Below, one piece after another: positions 1 through 7,539 of a DNA stretch of 12,304 nt (the first letter of the stretch is position 1; each line of letters opens with the position of its first letter). The stretch is from JBECKR01 sp040235415 (GTDB taxonomy: Bacteria > Acidobacteriota > Polarisedimenticolia > Polarisedimenticolales > Polarisedimenticolaceae). Both the position numbers and the translations under genes were made by a program. The notes under the pieces were generated by a model. The model was not told the DNA's origin. It was given only the letters and a program-made list of their open reading frames with translations, and did no database searches. The stretch spans positions 1-12,304 of the forward strand of contig JBECKR010000162.1 of NCBI GenBank assembly GCA_040235415.1, given 5' to 3'.

Positions 1-1021
1 CCCCCTCCTTCCAGCCGTAAAAGCACCATTCGTGGTCGCCCATGAAATCCTTCCGGGTCAAGACGGGCCACTGCTTGTGCCAGATCACGGCCTGCGAGAA
101 GTAGAAGCCCGCGGCGTCGAGGGCGGCCGGGTAGTTCCGGATGTTGGAGTAGCCGCCCCAGATGTAGAACGAGCGCCCGGACTCGAGCGCCTCCGATGCG
201 TTCGAGAACCAGGCGCGCAGCAGCACCGCGAACGCGTCGTCGCCGATGAAGTCGTTTTCGAGCGGCCGGTCCTTCGCGCGCATCTTGCCGGTCGGCTTCG
301 CCTTCTCCGGGTGCCGGGCGAGGTCGAGCTGTTGGTGGTGGAGTGCGGCCCTCGCTTTCGCGGGCACGTTCCCCTTGGTGCTCCCGCCGGCGGCGATCGC
401 GTTGTTCGACCTCGGCTCGACGCGGACGTTGTAGGGTGGGTCGGTGTTCAGGAGGTGGATCCGGGCCCCGTCGAGGAGACGCGCGAGGTCGACGCCCGAT
501 GCGCTGTCGCCGCACAGGAGCCGGTGGCTCCCGAGCACGACTAGGTCGCCCGGCTGGGTGACCGGATCGTCCGGCGGCTCCGGGACGGCATCCGGGTCGG
601 TGAGCCCGTCGACGGGCTCGTCGGGCCCGCGGAACAGCTCCTCGAGCTCCGCGTCCGTGAACCCGGTGAGGCCGAGGTCGGCCCCGAGCGCGTCGAGGTC
701 CTGGAGAACCGCCGCAAGCTTCTCCATGTCGAACTCGCCCGAGATGCGGTTCAGGGCGAGGTTGAGCTGCCGCTCGCTCGGCTCGTCGAGATCGACGTAG
801 ACGACGGGCAGGGAGGCGATCTCTTCGGCTTGGGCCGCTCGGACGCGCTGGTGGCCTCCCACGATGCGGTGCGTGCGGCGGTTGACGATAACCGGCTCCA
901 CGGTCCCGAAGAACTTCAGGGACCGCCGTAGCGCCTCCAGATCGTGGTCCGAGATCTTTCGGGGGTTGTAGGGGGAGGCCATCGTGGCCAACTCGGCGGT
1001 ATCGACGTCGTGAATCTCCAT
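1..1021 (-). CDS. ParB-domain / DNA adenine methyltransferase fusion (partial, 3' end outside window)
   Basis: Probable DNA N6-adenine methyltransferase with an N-terminal ParB/Srx-like domain. The first 340 residues are visible and the frame is still open at the window edge. Residues 1-90 look like the ParB N-terminal domain: NPRKIS at 19-24, then the GGHQRV box at 55-60. The catalytic motif IV reads NTDPPYNVR (DPPY at 194-197), followed by a family-specific insert rich in Lys and His (about 200-255) and then FYIWGGY at 285-291. DPPY precedes the expected FxGxG SAM-binding motif I, which should lie in the missing part; this is the beta-class order. The ATG at 1021-1019 is preceded by a purine-rich GAGGTGAGG ribosome site. 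Such fusions are common in phages and integrative elements of high-GC bacteria, where they may protect element DNA. It diverges from the replication/integration operon and shares its high GC, so it probably belongs to the same element. Its target sequence cannot be read from the sequence. Confidence 0.9.
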   Translation of the reverse strand, partial: MEIHDVDTAELATMASPYNPRKISDHDLEALRRSLKFFGTVEPVIVNRRTHRIVGGHQRVRAAQAEEIASLPVVYVDLDEPSERQLNLALNRISGEFDMEKLAAVLQDLDALGADLGLTGFTDAELEELFRGPDEPVDGLTDPDAVPEPPDDPVTQPGDLVVLGSHRLLCGDSASGVDLARLLDGARIHLLNTDPPYNVRVEPRSNNAIAAGGSTKGNVPAKARAALHHQQLDLARHPEKAKPTGKMRAKDRPLENDFIGDDAFAVLLRAWFSNASEALESGRSFYIWGGYSNIRNYPAALDAAGFYFSQAVIWHKQWPVLTRKDFMGDHEWCFYGWKEG

Positions 1022-1086
1022 GGCTTCCTCACCTCGTTCCGGGCCCCGTTCGGGTGCCCTTTGGTGTCGCGGTTCGCGAGGCCATT

Positions 1087-1107
1087 CGCCTGAATCCAGG
1101 CGTTTCT
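1087..1107 (+). terminator. Short hairpin with T-rich tail, possible weak terminator
   Basis: CGCCTG at 1087-1092 and CAGGCG at 1097-1102 form a perfect 6-bp stem around the loop AATC. On the + strand it is followed by TTTCT. No rightward gene ends just before it, so an alternative is a structured element in the 5' leader of the leftward methylase, whose start lies 66 bases away. Confidence 0.25.
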
Positions 1108-1320
1108 CCGGTCAGACCCCCCCTATGCAAAACCTGCGGGCGTTCGCGCGTGGCGGCGCGGCGCGGTCCCCGCGGCGGCTCCGAACTTTCGACTCCCCCC
1201 CTCCTCCGCTGGACACGCCTCGGCCGGGCGCGAACTCGTCGTTTGCGGCGTCCTGCGCGCGGCGGCGATTGAGCACTTCTTTGTTTTGTCACGGTGCATC
1301 ACTGCTCCTGAGAGCGACGC

Positions 1321-1333
1321 TAACACCGTGTTA
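1321..1333. promoter_or_regulatory. Perfect dyad TAACAC-C-GTGTTA, candidate operator
   Basis: The 13 bases form a 6-bp perfect inverted repeat around one central base, the shape expected of a dimeric repressor site. It lies about 50 bp upstream of the candidate promoter for the gene starting at 1468 and could control either divergent gene. The heptamer TTAACAC (here on the minus strand, 1334-1328) recurs at 12045-12051 and 12124-12130. The protein that would bind is unknown. The AlpA-like protein and the HTH protein of the same operon are candidates. Confidence 0.35.
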
Positions 1334-1383
1334 AGACCCTTCCGGCAGCATCGGAGAACATCGGGCTCAATCCGGTATCGTCG

Positions 1384-1413
1384 TGGACTCGCGAGCGCGC
1401 GCATCCGTACAAT
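1384..1413 (+). promoter_or_regulatory. Candidate sigma-70-type promoter for the element operon
   Basis: TGGACT at 1384-1389 matches the -35 consensus at 4 of 6 positions. TACAAT at 1408-1413 matches the -10 at 5 of 6. The spacer is 18 bases. Transcription would start near 1420 and leave a leader of about 48 bases before the TTG at 1468. Support is by consensus only. Confidence 0.3.
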
Positions 1414-1455
1414 CACTTCATCAACCTCGCTCCAGAGCCATTGGTCCATGCGGCC

Positions 1456-1460
1456 GGAGG
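1456..1460 (+). promoter_or_regulatory. Shine-Dalgarno GGAGG deciding a TTG start
   Basis: GGAGG sits 7 bases before the TTG at 1468. The upstream in-frame TTG at 1441 has no comparable site, so 1468 is preferred as the start of the first operon gene. Confidence 0.55.
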
Positions 1461-1467
1461 TCGGGCC

Positions 1468-2214
1468 TTGGCGAAGAAGACAAAACGATCGGCGGTGACG
1501 AGAGAGCCCCTTTCTCGTCCTCGGCCGCGGTCAAAATCCACGGGATCGAGTTCATCGGGCGCATCGGGAGACGAAGAACTCCTCGCCTTCGATCGCGAGT
1601 GGGAGCGACTGGCGCGTGAGGCCGGTGCACCCGGGGGCTCGATCGAGGATCTCAAGGCGAGGAAAAGAGCGTTCTTCGAGCGACGCGAGCGCCTCTGTGC
1701 GCGCTACATGGAGGAGTTGCACTACTGCGGTTTGGCGTACCTCGACGGCAATCTCGGGGCCCTCGTCGATGGACTGTATTTCGCCTGCGAGATGGACATC
1801 GAGACGAAATGGCGACGGATCGACCGCAAGATCCCTCCGCTGCATCCCAATCAGCTTGTCGATGTGCCTCGATGGGTGGTCGAAGGGCTGCTCAGCCAAC
1901 TCGGAGACTGGATCGACGTCGCAACGACGGGCAAGGCGGGGCGCCATCATCGGTGGCGGACTCAATACCGGGAGGACATGGAGGATCTCGAGCGCTGGCA
2001 GATCGTCCGATGGCTTCGGGATCGGGAGGAGCCGGTTCCCTGGAACCGCGTCTATCTAGAAGCGAAGGACGTCCTCGCGACCCGAGGCAAGTTCACAAGC
2101 GCGGACGCTATACGCCGCGCGTACAAGAGCGTCCAGGCCAACATGAGGACCAAGAGCGGGCGCTACAGGGTTGCCTTCGCTCTCGCGTTGCAACGAGTGC
2201 GCCCTCGTTCATGA
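1468..2214 (+). CDS. Conserved-looking hypothetical protein with probable C-terminal helix-turn-helix
   Basis: A 248-aa protein that I do not recognise. It begins with a basic, Ser-rich disordered tail (1-35) and continues as a charged, mostly helical region (about 36-180, with several Trp, Tyr and Cys residues). It ends in a segment of the type 'YLEAKDVL...GKFTSADAIRRAYKSV' (about 195-225), which resembles a winged or plain HTH. No signal peptide or membrane segment is visible. I chose the TTG at 1468 because of its GGAGG site; starting at the TTG at 1441 would add nine residues. It is the first gene of the rightward operon, followed after 118 bp by the AlpA-like gene, so a regulatory role in the mobile element is plausible. 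That role is inferred from position and the possible HTH only. Confidence 0.75.
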   Translation: MAKKTKRSAVTREPLSRPRPRSKSTGSSSSGASGDEELLAFDREWERLAREAGAPGGSIEDLKARKRAFFERRERLCARYMEELHYCGLAYLDGNLGALVDGLYFACEMDIETKWRRIDRKIPPLHPNQLVDVPRWVVEGLLSQLGDWIDVATTGKAGRHHRWRTQYREDMEDLERWQIVRWLRDREEPVPWNRVYLEAKDVLATRGKFTSADAIRRAYKSVQANMRTKSGRYRVAFALALQRVRPRS

Positions 2215-2332
2215 CAGGGCGAATCGGGCTCACAAACCCCTCCCCCTTTATGGACTGACCTCAAGGCGGGCTCCTGTCGCATCGTGCCTACGAGTTCGCC
2301 GGCAACTGTCCGCCGGTGCCTCGGAGGCGACG

Positions 2333-2584
2333 ATGAGTTCGAAACGGATCCTCAGAACCCGAGAGGCCGCGGAGTACTGCGGTCTGGCGCCCGCGACCTT
2401 GGAGAAGCTTCGCGCGACGGGAGGCGGCCCCGCCTTCATCCGCCTCGGGACGCGCGCCATCGGCTACGACATCCGAGACCTCGATCGGTGGCTCGACGGA
2501 CAGCGCCAGCCGCTCTCCCCGGACGACCCCACCGCCACGAGAACCCCCGACGACGACCGTTCGCGCCGGCGTCGCGGCGAGTAG
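2333..2584 (+). CDS. AlpA/MerR-like helix-turn-helix protein (excisionase-type regulator)
   Basis: An 83-aa DNA-binding protein. Its N-terminal part reads RTREAAEYCGLAPATLEKLR (about 7-26), followed by GGGPAFIRLG and a segment ending DIRDLDRWLDGQR. This is the layout of the small winged-HTH family of phage AlpA and excisionase proteins: two helices, a wing carrying 'P.fiRLG..r.iGYd', and a final 'DLd.WLd.qr' helix. The tail is short, acidic-basic and probably unstructured. The start is set by GGAGG at 2323-2327, five bases before the ATG. Such proteins bind element DNA to switch on excision or to regulate the integrase. Here it directly precedes the replication gene (30-bp gap), so it may control the operon, serve as recombination directionality factor, or both. 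Confidence 0.85.
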   Translation: MSSKRILRTREAAEYCGLAPATLEKLRATGGGPAFIRLGTRAIGYDIRDLDRWLDGQRQPLSPDDPTATRTPDDDRSRRRRGE

Positions 2585-2601
2585 TCCACGTCCCCACGAA
2601 C

Positions 2602-2607
2602 GAGGAG
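2602..2607 (+). promoter_or_regulatory. Shine-Dalgarno GAGGAG deciding the TTG start of the primase gene
   Basis: GAGGAG lies 7 bases before the TTG at 2615. No ATG exists in frame before the zinc-finger domain, so this site fixes the primase start. Confidence 0.6.
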
Positions 2608-2614
2608 TCGTCCC

Positions 2615-5257
2615 TTGCCTTCCGACACCGAGAACAACGTCCTCTCGATCGCTCGGGCCTCCGGGCGCGAAGTCGTCCCCGTTGGCGGCCGAAGCCCGGA
2701 GTTCCGGATCCGCTGCCCGTGGTCCGAGAACCACGAGAACGGCGATCGCCGCCCGTCGTGCCGCCTCAATCCCGAAAAGAACACGTTCTACTGCGACGTC
2801 TGCCAGAAGGGCGGCGGTGCCCGAAAGCTCGCCCGACTCCTCGGCGTCGAGCGACCGTCGACTCCCTCCCGTCGATCGGGACGAAAACGCCCGCAATCGC
2901 GCTCGCCGCGATTCGTTCCTCGCGGGCCGGTGTCGGAATCGGTGCGCCGACAGTTCGCGGAAGGGCTCGGCAAGGACTACCCGGCCGAGGCCTGGGAGGC
3001 GTTCGGTGCCCGGGAGGGGTCGATCGAGCACGACGGTGCCGGTCGCGCGCCGGAACCCGTCGTGGCGTTTCCCGTGGCCGAGGGCGGCTGGCACGTCTAC
3101 CGGTTCGGACAGAAGGACCGCAAACGGCGGTGGCTCTTCACGGACGGCGGCCGTCCTGCCCTCTTGAGTGCAGGACTCGATCGACCAGGCCCGATCCTCC
3201 TCACCGAGGGCGAGTGGGACGCGTTGCGGGCGTATGCGGCGGGCTTCCCGGTTGCGACCGGAACCGGCGGTGCAGGGTCCTTCCCGAACGACTGGGCTCA
3301 AGCACTCGCGGGTCGCGATGTCGCCGTCGTCTACGACGTCGATCGCGCCGGCCGGAATGGAGCGAAGAAGGCCGCCGTGGAACTGCGACCTGTCGCGGCC
3401 TCGGTCCGCGACGTCGTCCTCCCGCTCTCCGGCGATCGGGAGGCCGACGGCAAGGATCTTTCGGACTACCTCGCCCAGCACGACGCGAGCGCCCTGCGGG
3501 AGTTGATCGACGGGACGCTCGTGATCGCCACCGCCACGACGAAGGACACGACGCCTGCGGTCGACAACACCGAGGCGGCCTCGTCCTCCGCTGCTACCCG
3601 GCTCGTCCAGCGTGTGCTCGACTCCGGCGTCGAGTTGTTCCACGACCAGGACGGAGAGGCCTACGCGGCGTTCCCCGCCGGCGACGGCTTCGAGGTCCTG
3701 CCCTGCGAGGGCGGCGGGCTCGAATCCCGACTCCGCGTCATGCACTGGAAGGCCGAGGGGGGCGCGCCTCTCAGCGAGACGATCCGGCGGGTGACGTCTC
3801 TGCTTTCCGCCCAGGCTCGGATCGAGGGGTGCGAGCGATCGCTCGGAAACCGCGTCGCGTTGCACGACGGCGCGTTGTGGTACGCGCTCGGCGGGGCGAC
3901 GCCGAGTGCCGTCCGGATTTCGGCGGGCGGTTGGGAGATCATGCCGGCGCCGATTCTGTTCGCGCGCCAGCGACACCAGTTGCCGCAGGTTCCACCCCGA
4001 GAAGGCGGGCGGCTCGACGAGCTCCTCGACTTCACCAACGTCCGCCGCGACGACGACCGCCTCCTGCTCCTGACGTTTGTCGTGGCGGCGCTCGTCCCCG
4101 ACATCCCGCATCCGATCCTGATCGTCCACGGACCCCACGGATCGGCCAAGACCACCTTGCTCAAGCTCATCGGGTGCCTGATCGATCCGTCTCGCGTCGG
4201 CGTCATGGCGTTTCCGACGAAGCTCGAGGTCCTGAGCGTCCAGCTGCTGCACCACTGGCTCGCGCTCTACGACAACGCCTCGACCGTCCCGGACGACATC
4301 AGTGACGCGCTCTGCCGTGCCGTCACGGGAACGGGCCACGCCACGAGAACGCTGTACTCCACGAAGGACGAGACGTTCTACGCCTACCGGCGGTGCATCG
4401 CGATCAACGGCATCAACGTCGCCGGGCAGCGGCCCGACCTACTGGACCGGGCCCTGCTCGTCCGGCTGGAACCGATTTCGGATCGGGAGCGCCGGTCGGA
4501 GGAGGCGCTGTGGGACGCGTTCGAGGCCCGTCGTCCGTACCTCCTCGGAGCGCTGTTCGACACGGTCGCCCGGGCAATCGCGCTGCGAAGCGACGTCCGC
4601 CTCGAGACGATGCCTCGTCTCGCGGACTTCGCGCTCTGGGGCTGCGCGATCGCCGAGGCACTCGGCTTCTCTCGGGATCGGTTCCTCGAGGCCTACGAGT
4701 CGAACCGTCGCGCCCGTCATGAGGAGGTCCTGGCCGCCGAGCCGATCGCGATGCTCCTGCCCCACGTCCTGAACGGCCACGAAGAGTGGGTGGGCCCGGC
4801 GTCGGACCTGCTGAGAACGCTCCGCCACCTCGCGGTGGGCTGCGAGGTCGACGTCCGGTCCCGCGACTGGCCGAAGGCCCCGCACTCCCTGACGCGCCGC
4901 CTGAACGTCCTGCAGGTCGACCTGGCGGCCATCGGCATCGTCGTCGACACGCAAGCGCGTCTTGGCGACGGGCGCGGGGTCCGTATTCACAGGGTCGGCC
5001 GCAATAGCGTCCAAAGCGTCCAAAGCGTCGATCCCGCGGAGGCTCGGACTTTCCCGACGGACGCTATCGCGGACGCTTCCGAAATAGCGCACGGGAAAGC
5101 GTACGGGGAGAACCGCGAGAGCGGCGCGCCTTCGGACGCTCCGAACGCTTTGGACGCTTTCTCGTCCCCTTCCGAGGAGCACGCGCCCGACGAGAGCCGG
5201 TCTCCCGGGGCGGATTCCGCCGCCACCGACCCCTGCGCGGAGGCCCCCGATGCCTGA
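2615..5257 (+). CDS. Primase-helicase replication protein (CHC2 zinc finger, Toprim, P-loop ATPase)
   Basis: An 880-aa replication protein that probably both primes and unwinds element DNA. Residues 30-70 form a CHC2-type zinc finger: CPWSENH with C34 and H40, then C60-DV-C63, with the PSCRLNPEKNTFYC segment typical of DnaG-like primases. Residues about 190-290 are a Toprim domain: ILLTEGEWDAL with the catalytic Glu near 198, and YDVDRAGRNGA with D241 and D243. Residues about 490-620 are an ATPase: Walker A GPHGSAKTT at 506-514, a candidate Walker B ending LALYDN near 553, and Arg-containing LLDRALLVRLEP near 609-620. The C-terminal 90 residues are a low-complexity tail (SVQSVQSVD, then DAPNALDAF) encoded by repeated heptamers. 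The overall layout recalls the primase-helicases of phage T7 and satellite P4, without close identity claimed. Start is TTG. It implies that the element can replicate on its own, at least transiently after excision. Confidence 0.88.
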   Translation: MPSDTENNVLSIARASGREVVPVGGRSPEFRIRCPWSENHENGDRRPSCRLNPEKNTFYCDVCQKGGGARKLARLLGVERPSTPSRRSGRKRPQSRSPRFVPRGPVSESVRRQFAEGLGKDYPAEAWEAFGAREGSIEHDGAGRAPEPVVAFPVAEGGWHVYRFGQKDRKRRWLFTDGGRPALLSAGLDRPGPILLTEGEWDALRAYAAGFPVATGTGGAGSFPNDWAQALAGRDVAVVYDVDRAGRNGAKKAAVELRPVAASVRDVVLPLSGDREADGKDLSDYLAQHDASALRELIDGTLVIATATTKDTTPAVDNTEAASSSAATRLVQRVLDSGVELFHDQDGEAYAAFPAGDGFEVLPCEGGGLESRLRVMHWKAEGGAPLSETIRRVTSLLSAQARIEGCERSLGNRVALHDGALWYALGGATPSAVRISAGGWEIMPAPILFARQRHQLPQVPPREGGRLDELLDFTNVRRDDDRLLLLTFVVAALVPDIPHPILIVHGPHGSAKTTLLKLIGCLIDPSRVGVMAFPTKLEVLSVQLLHHWLALYDNASTVPDDISDALCRAVTGTGHATRTLYSTKDETFYAYRRCIAINGINVAGQRPDLLDRALLVRLEPISDRERRSEEALWDAFEARRPYLLGALFDTVARAIALRSDVRLETMPRLADFALWGCAIAEALGFSRDRFLEAYESNRRARHEEVLAAEPIAMLLPHVLNGHEEWVGPASDLLRTLRHLAVGCEVDVRSRDWPKAPHSLTRRLNVLQVDLAAIGIVVDTQARLGDGRGVRIHRVGRNSVQSVQSVDPAEARTFPTDAIADASEIAHGKAYGENRESGAPSDAPNALDAFSSPSEEHAPDESRSPGADSAATDPCAEAPDA
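5006..5158. repeat. Cluster of AGCGTCC / GGACGCT heptamers (iteron-like)
   Basis: AGCGTCC occurs at 5006-5012 and 5015-5021, with a one-mismatch copy at 5024-5030, in a strict 9-base period. The reverse complement GGACGCT occurs at 5059-5065, 5071-5077, 5134-5140 and 5152-5158. The repeats lie inside the primase reading frame and encode the low-complexity tail. Copies in both orientations suggest a DNA-level function such as an origin or protein-binding array, but drift in a disordered linker is also possible. Confidence 0.5.
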
Positions 5258-5453
5258 GGTGCGGGAAGCCGGCGGCGAACTCCGCGACCGCGCCGAGCTG
5301 GCGGTGCTCCTCGCGCGGGGGTTTCTCCGGTTGAATCGGAAACTGCGAGATGCCGGGGTTTCTACGGGCGAGAAGGCCTCGAAAGAGCTTGATGCGCCGC
5401 CCGGAGAGAGCCACAACTGTCCTGCCATCAACAACTTACGGAGGACAGAATGA
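5250..5453 (+). CDS. Small conserved-looking operon protein (67 aa)
   Basis: A 67-residue soluble protein with an amphipathic stretch, ELAVLLARGFLRLNRKLR (about 16-33), and a polar tail ending in SHNCP...NLRRTE. The start is well supported: GGAGG at 5239-5243, six bases before the ATG. It overlaps the primase stop by 8 bases and the next gene by 4 (ATGA). I recall similar short 'LAVLLARGYLRL' proteins next to DUF2924 and recombinase genes in planctomycete elements; no function is known to me. Being sandwiched between replication and integration genes, it could be an accessory or directionality factor. That is a guess from position. Confidence 0.7.
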   Translation: MPEVREAGGELRDRAELAVLLARGFLRLNRKLRDAGVSTGEKASKELDAPPGESHNCPAINNLRRTE

Positions 5454-5947
5454 GCAGGACGATTCTGGCCGAAATCCAGGCACTGCAGCAGATGACCGTC
5501 GGTGAGTTGCGGGAGCGCTGGCTCGAGTTGTACGGCGAGCCGACGCGCTCCCGCAACCGCGTCTACCTCTGGAAGCGCCTCGCTTGGCGGGTCCAGGAGT
5601 TGGAGTACGGCGGGCTGTCGGACGTCGCACGAGAGCGGATCGAGGCTCTCGCACCCGCGTCCTTCACGCGCGCCCGCACCCCGCGCTCGGCGATTCCGGA
5701 GGCCGACGACGACCGCCACCGCGGCTCGCGGCCGAGCCCCGTACGCCATCCCAAACGACCCACGCCCGGCACCGTGCTCTCGCGCCTCTACCACGGCCGC
5801 GAGATCCGCGTCGTGACGCTCGACGACGGCTTCGAGTGGGAGGGGCGCGTGTTTGGGTCGCTCTCGGCCGTGGCGTTCGCGGTCACCGGTCAGAAGTGGA
5901 ACGGGCGTCTGTTCTTCGGTCTCACCGAGCGGAAGCGGAGGGGCTGA
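5450..5947 (+). CDS. DUF2924 family protein
   Basis: A 165-aa protein. The N-terminal half contains TVGELRERWLELYGE (about 16-30) and RVYLWKRLAWRVQELEYGGL (about 37-56). A basic linker follows, then a compact C-terminal unit with LSRLYHGREIRVVTLDDG, FEWEGRVF and AFAVTGQKWNGRLFFGL. These are the hallmarks of DUF2924, a family found almost always directly before large serine recombinases. Its biochemical role is not known; DNA binding or help to the recombinase is often supposed from context. The ATG at 5450 has GGAGG at 5440-5444. It overlaps the upstream gene by 4 bases and shares one base with the recombinase start (TGATG at 5945-5949). Confidence 0.9.
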   Translation: MSRTILAEIQALQQMTVGELRERWLELYGEPTRSRNRVYLWKRLAWRVQELEYGGLSDVARERIEALAPASFTRARTPRSAIPEADDDRHRGSRPSPVRHPKRPTPGTVLSRLYHGREIRVVTLDDGFEWEGRVFGSLSAVAFAVTGQKWNGRLFFGLTERKRRG

Positions 5948-7539
5948 TGGCCCGGCGACGGAACGGTCGGGCTCTGATGGCGGTGGCGACCGTCGCGGCT
6001 CCCGTCCGCTGTGCGATCTACTGCCGCGTCTCGACCGAGGACCAGGCCAACAAGGAGTACAGCTCGATCGACGCCCAGCGCGAGGCCGCGGAGTTCTACG
6101 TCGGAAGCCAGTCGCACGACGGCTGGCGGGTCCTGCCCGAACGCTACGACGACGGTGGGTTCAGCGGCGGCACGATGGAACGGCCGGCCCTGAAGAGGCT
6201 CATCGCCGACGTCGATGCTGGCCGTGTCGACTGCATCGTCGTCTACAAGTACGACCGGCTCAGCCGCTCGACGCTCGACTTCCTGCAGATGCTCAGGATG
6301 TTCAAGCAGCGCGGGGTGTCGTTCGTGTCCGTGAGCCAGCGATTCGACACGAGCACGCCGGTCGGTGAAATGACCATGAACATCCTGCTGTCGTTCGCGC
6401 AGTTCGAGCGGCAGATCATCGCCGAGCGAACCCGCGACAAGATGCAGTCCGCCCGTCGCCGAGGTCGCTGGACCGGCGGCCGTCCCCCGCTGGGCTACGA
6501 CGTCCCTCCTGAGGGTGGAAGGCTCGTCGTGAACCGCGACGAGGCTCCGCAGGTCCGCGCGACGTTCGAGCTGTACTGCGATCTGCAGTCGCTCGTCGCC
6601 ACCGCCCAGGAGCTGAACCGACGGGGGTGGCCGAAGAAGCTCTGGACGACGAAGTCCGGCAAGGGCTGCGGCGGGGGAACGTGGGACCGCGTGACCTTGC
6701 ACAGGCTCCTCACTGACCCGATCTACCTCGGGCTCCAGAAGCTCGGCGAGGAGACGTTCCCCGGCGAGCACCCCGCGATCGTCTCGAAGGCGCTGTTCGA
6801 GCGCGTCGAGTCGATCCTCGCCGAGAACGGCAACACGGGCGGGTCTGGTCGGCGGAACCGCCACGGCGCTCTGCTGCGAGGACTCCTGCGGTGCTCGGCG
6901 TGCAACGCCGCGATGGTCCACCACCCCGTGCGCCGGGGCTCCAAACTTCATCGCTACTACACGTGCCGGAACGCCCAAAAGCGTGGCTTCGACGCCTGCC
7001 CTACGAAGTCGCTCCCGGCCGACGAGGTCGAGGCGTTCGTCGTGGACCAGATCCGGCGCATCGGTGCCGACGCCGAGTTGCAGAACGCGACGTTCGAGCA
7101 GGCGGTCGCGCAGGTGAAGGCGCAGCGCCGGGGCCTCAAGGCCGAGGCCAAGCGGCTCGACCGCAACCTGGCCGACGCCCGCAGGACCGTCGAGAAACTC
7201 GTCGCCACGCTCACCGACACCGACGGCGTAGCTCGCACCGCCGTCCAGGCCCAGCTGGAGGAAGCACAACAGCATGTCCATACGATCGAGAACCGCCTCG
7301 CCGAGATCCGCGCCGAGCAGGCCGAGCTCGACGCCCAGAACCTCGACCCGGCCGACCTGGCTCGGGCGCTTGAGGCGTTCGATCCGGTGTGGGACGCGCT
7401 GCTCACGCCCGAGAAGGAGCGAGTGCTCAAGCTCCTGATCTCGGAGGTGCGATACGACGGCTCGACGAAGCGGCTCGAGATCGCCTTCCGGTTGTCCGGA
7501 ATCGTGGAGCTCGCCAAGGAGGTCGACGGTGTCTCGTAG
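5947..7539 (+). CDS. Large serine recombinase (integrase)
   Basis: A 530-aa site-specific recombinase that would integrate and excise the element. The resolvase-type catalytic domain (about 20-170) has YCRVSTEDQ with nucleophile Ser29, DGGFSGGTMERP at about 69-80, and VYKYDRLSRS at about 99-108 carrying the active-site arginines, followed by AQFERQIIAERTR. The recombinase domain follows (about 178-290; GGRPPLGY, DPIYLG). The zinc-ribbon has C316-SA-C319, C340 and C351. A long coiled coil spans about 385-465, and the final segment ends RVLKLLISEV...LEIAFR. Length and order are normal for an intact, active large serine integrase. The start at 5947 is favoured by GGAGG at 5937-5941; Met11 is an alternative. 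No attachment site was identified, though such sites usually lie close to the integrase gene. Confidence 0.95.
   Translation: MARRRNGRALMAVATVAAPVRCAIYCRVSTEDQANKEYSSIDAQREAAEFYVGSQSHDGWRVLPERYDDGGFSGGTMERPALKRLIADVDAGRVDCIVVYKYDRLSRSTLDFLQMLRMFKQRGVSFVSVSQRFDTSTPVGEMTMNILLSFAQFERQIIAERTRDKMQSARRRGRWTGGRPPLGYDVPPEGGRLVVNRDEAPQVRATFELYCDLQSLVATAQELNRRGWPKKLWTTKSGKGCGGGTWDRVTLHRLLTDPIYLGLQKLGEETFPGEHPAIVSKALFERVESILAENGNTGGSGRRNRHGALLRGLLRCSACNAAMVHHPVRRGSKLHRYYTCRNAQKRGFDACPTKSLPADEVEAFVVDQIRRIGADAELQNATFEQAVAQVKAQRRGLKAEAKRLDRNLADARRTVEKLVATLTDTDGVARTAVQAQLEEAQQHVHTIENRLAEIRAEQAELDAQNLDPADLARALEAFDPVWDALLTPEKERVLKLLISEVRYDGSTKRLEIAFRLSGIVELAKEVDGVS
7516..7522 (+). promoter_or_regulatory. Strong Shine-Dalgarno AAGGAGG deciding a GTG start inside the recombinase gene
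   Basis: AAGGAGG lies 6 bases before the GTG at 7529. It sits within the last codons of the recombinase gene and fixes the start of the next, overlapping gene. Confidence 0.65.

Larger units (their letters stand above)
1022..1467. other. Intergenic region between divergent genes
   Basis: These 446 bp separate the leftward ParB-methylase from the rightward operon. I see no gene: the open frames are Arg/Pro-rich shadows without ribosome sites. The region holds C-runs (around 1117-1125 and 1195-1203), a 6-bp hairpin at 1087-1102, a 13-bp dyad at 1321-1333 and a candidate rightward promoter at 1384-1413. It is the natural place for divergent control of the element's genes, but no operator has been proven. 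Confidence 0.6.

Noticed and set aside
2235..2247. C-rich string shared with about 12030 as a possible attachment core
   Set aside because: The match is little more than a run of C in GC-rich DNA and no longer shared sequence was seen.
2284..4305. A 673-codon + strand frame overlapping the AlpA-like and primase genes
   Set aside because: It is extremely Arg/Pro-rich, has no recognisable domain, and is out of frame with two well-supported genes.
2288..4339. A 683-codon open frame on the minus strand opposite the primase gene
   Set aside because: It is the shadow of a high-GC gene: Arg/Gly/Val-rich composition without domains, while the + strand frame carries zinc-finger, Toprim and Walker motifs.
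4439..5794. A 451-codon minus-strand frame opposite the primase end and DUF2924
   Set aside because: It is a shadow frame that crosses several real gene boundaries and lacks a ribosome site and any domain.
5584..5946. N-terminal extension of the recombinase frame
   Set aside because: The extra 121 codons are Arg-rich shadow of DUF2924; the ATG at 5947 has a ribosome site and gives a normal recombinase N-terminus.
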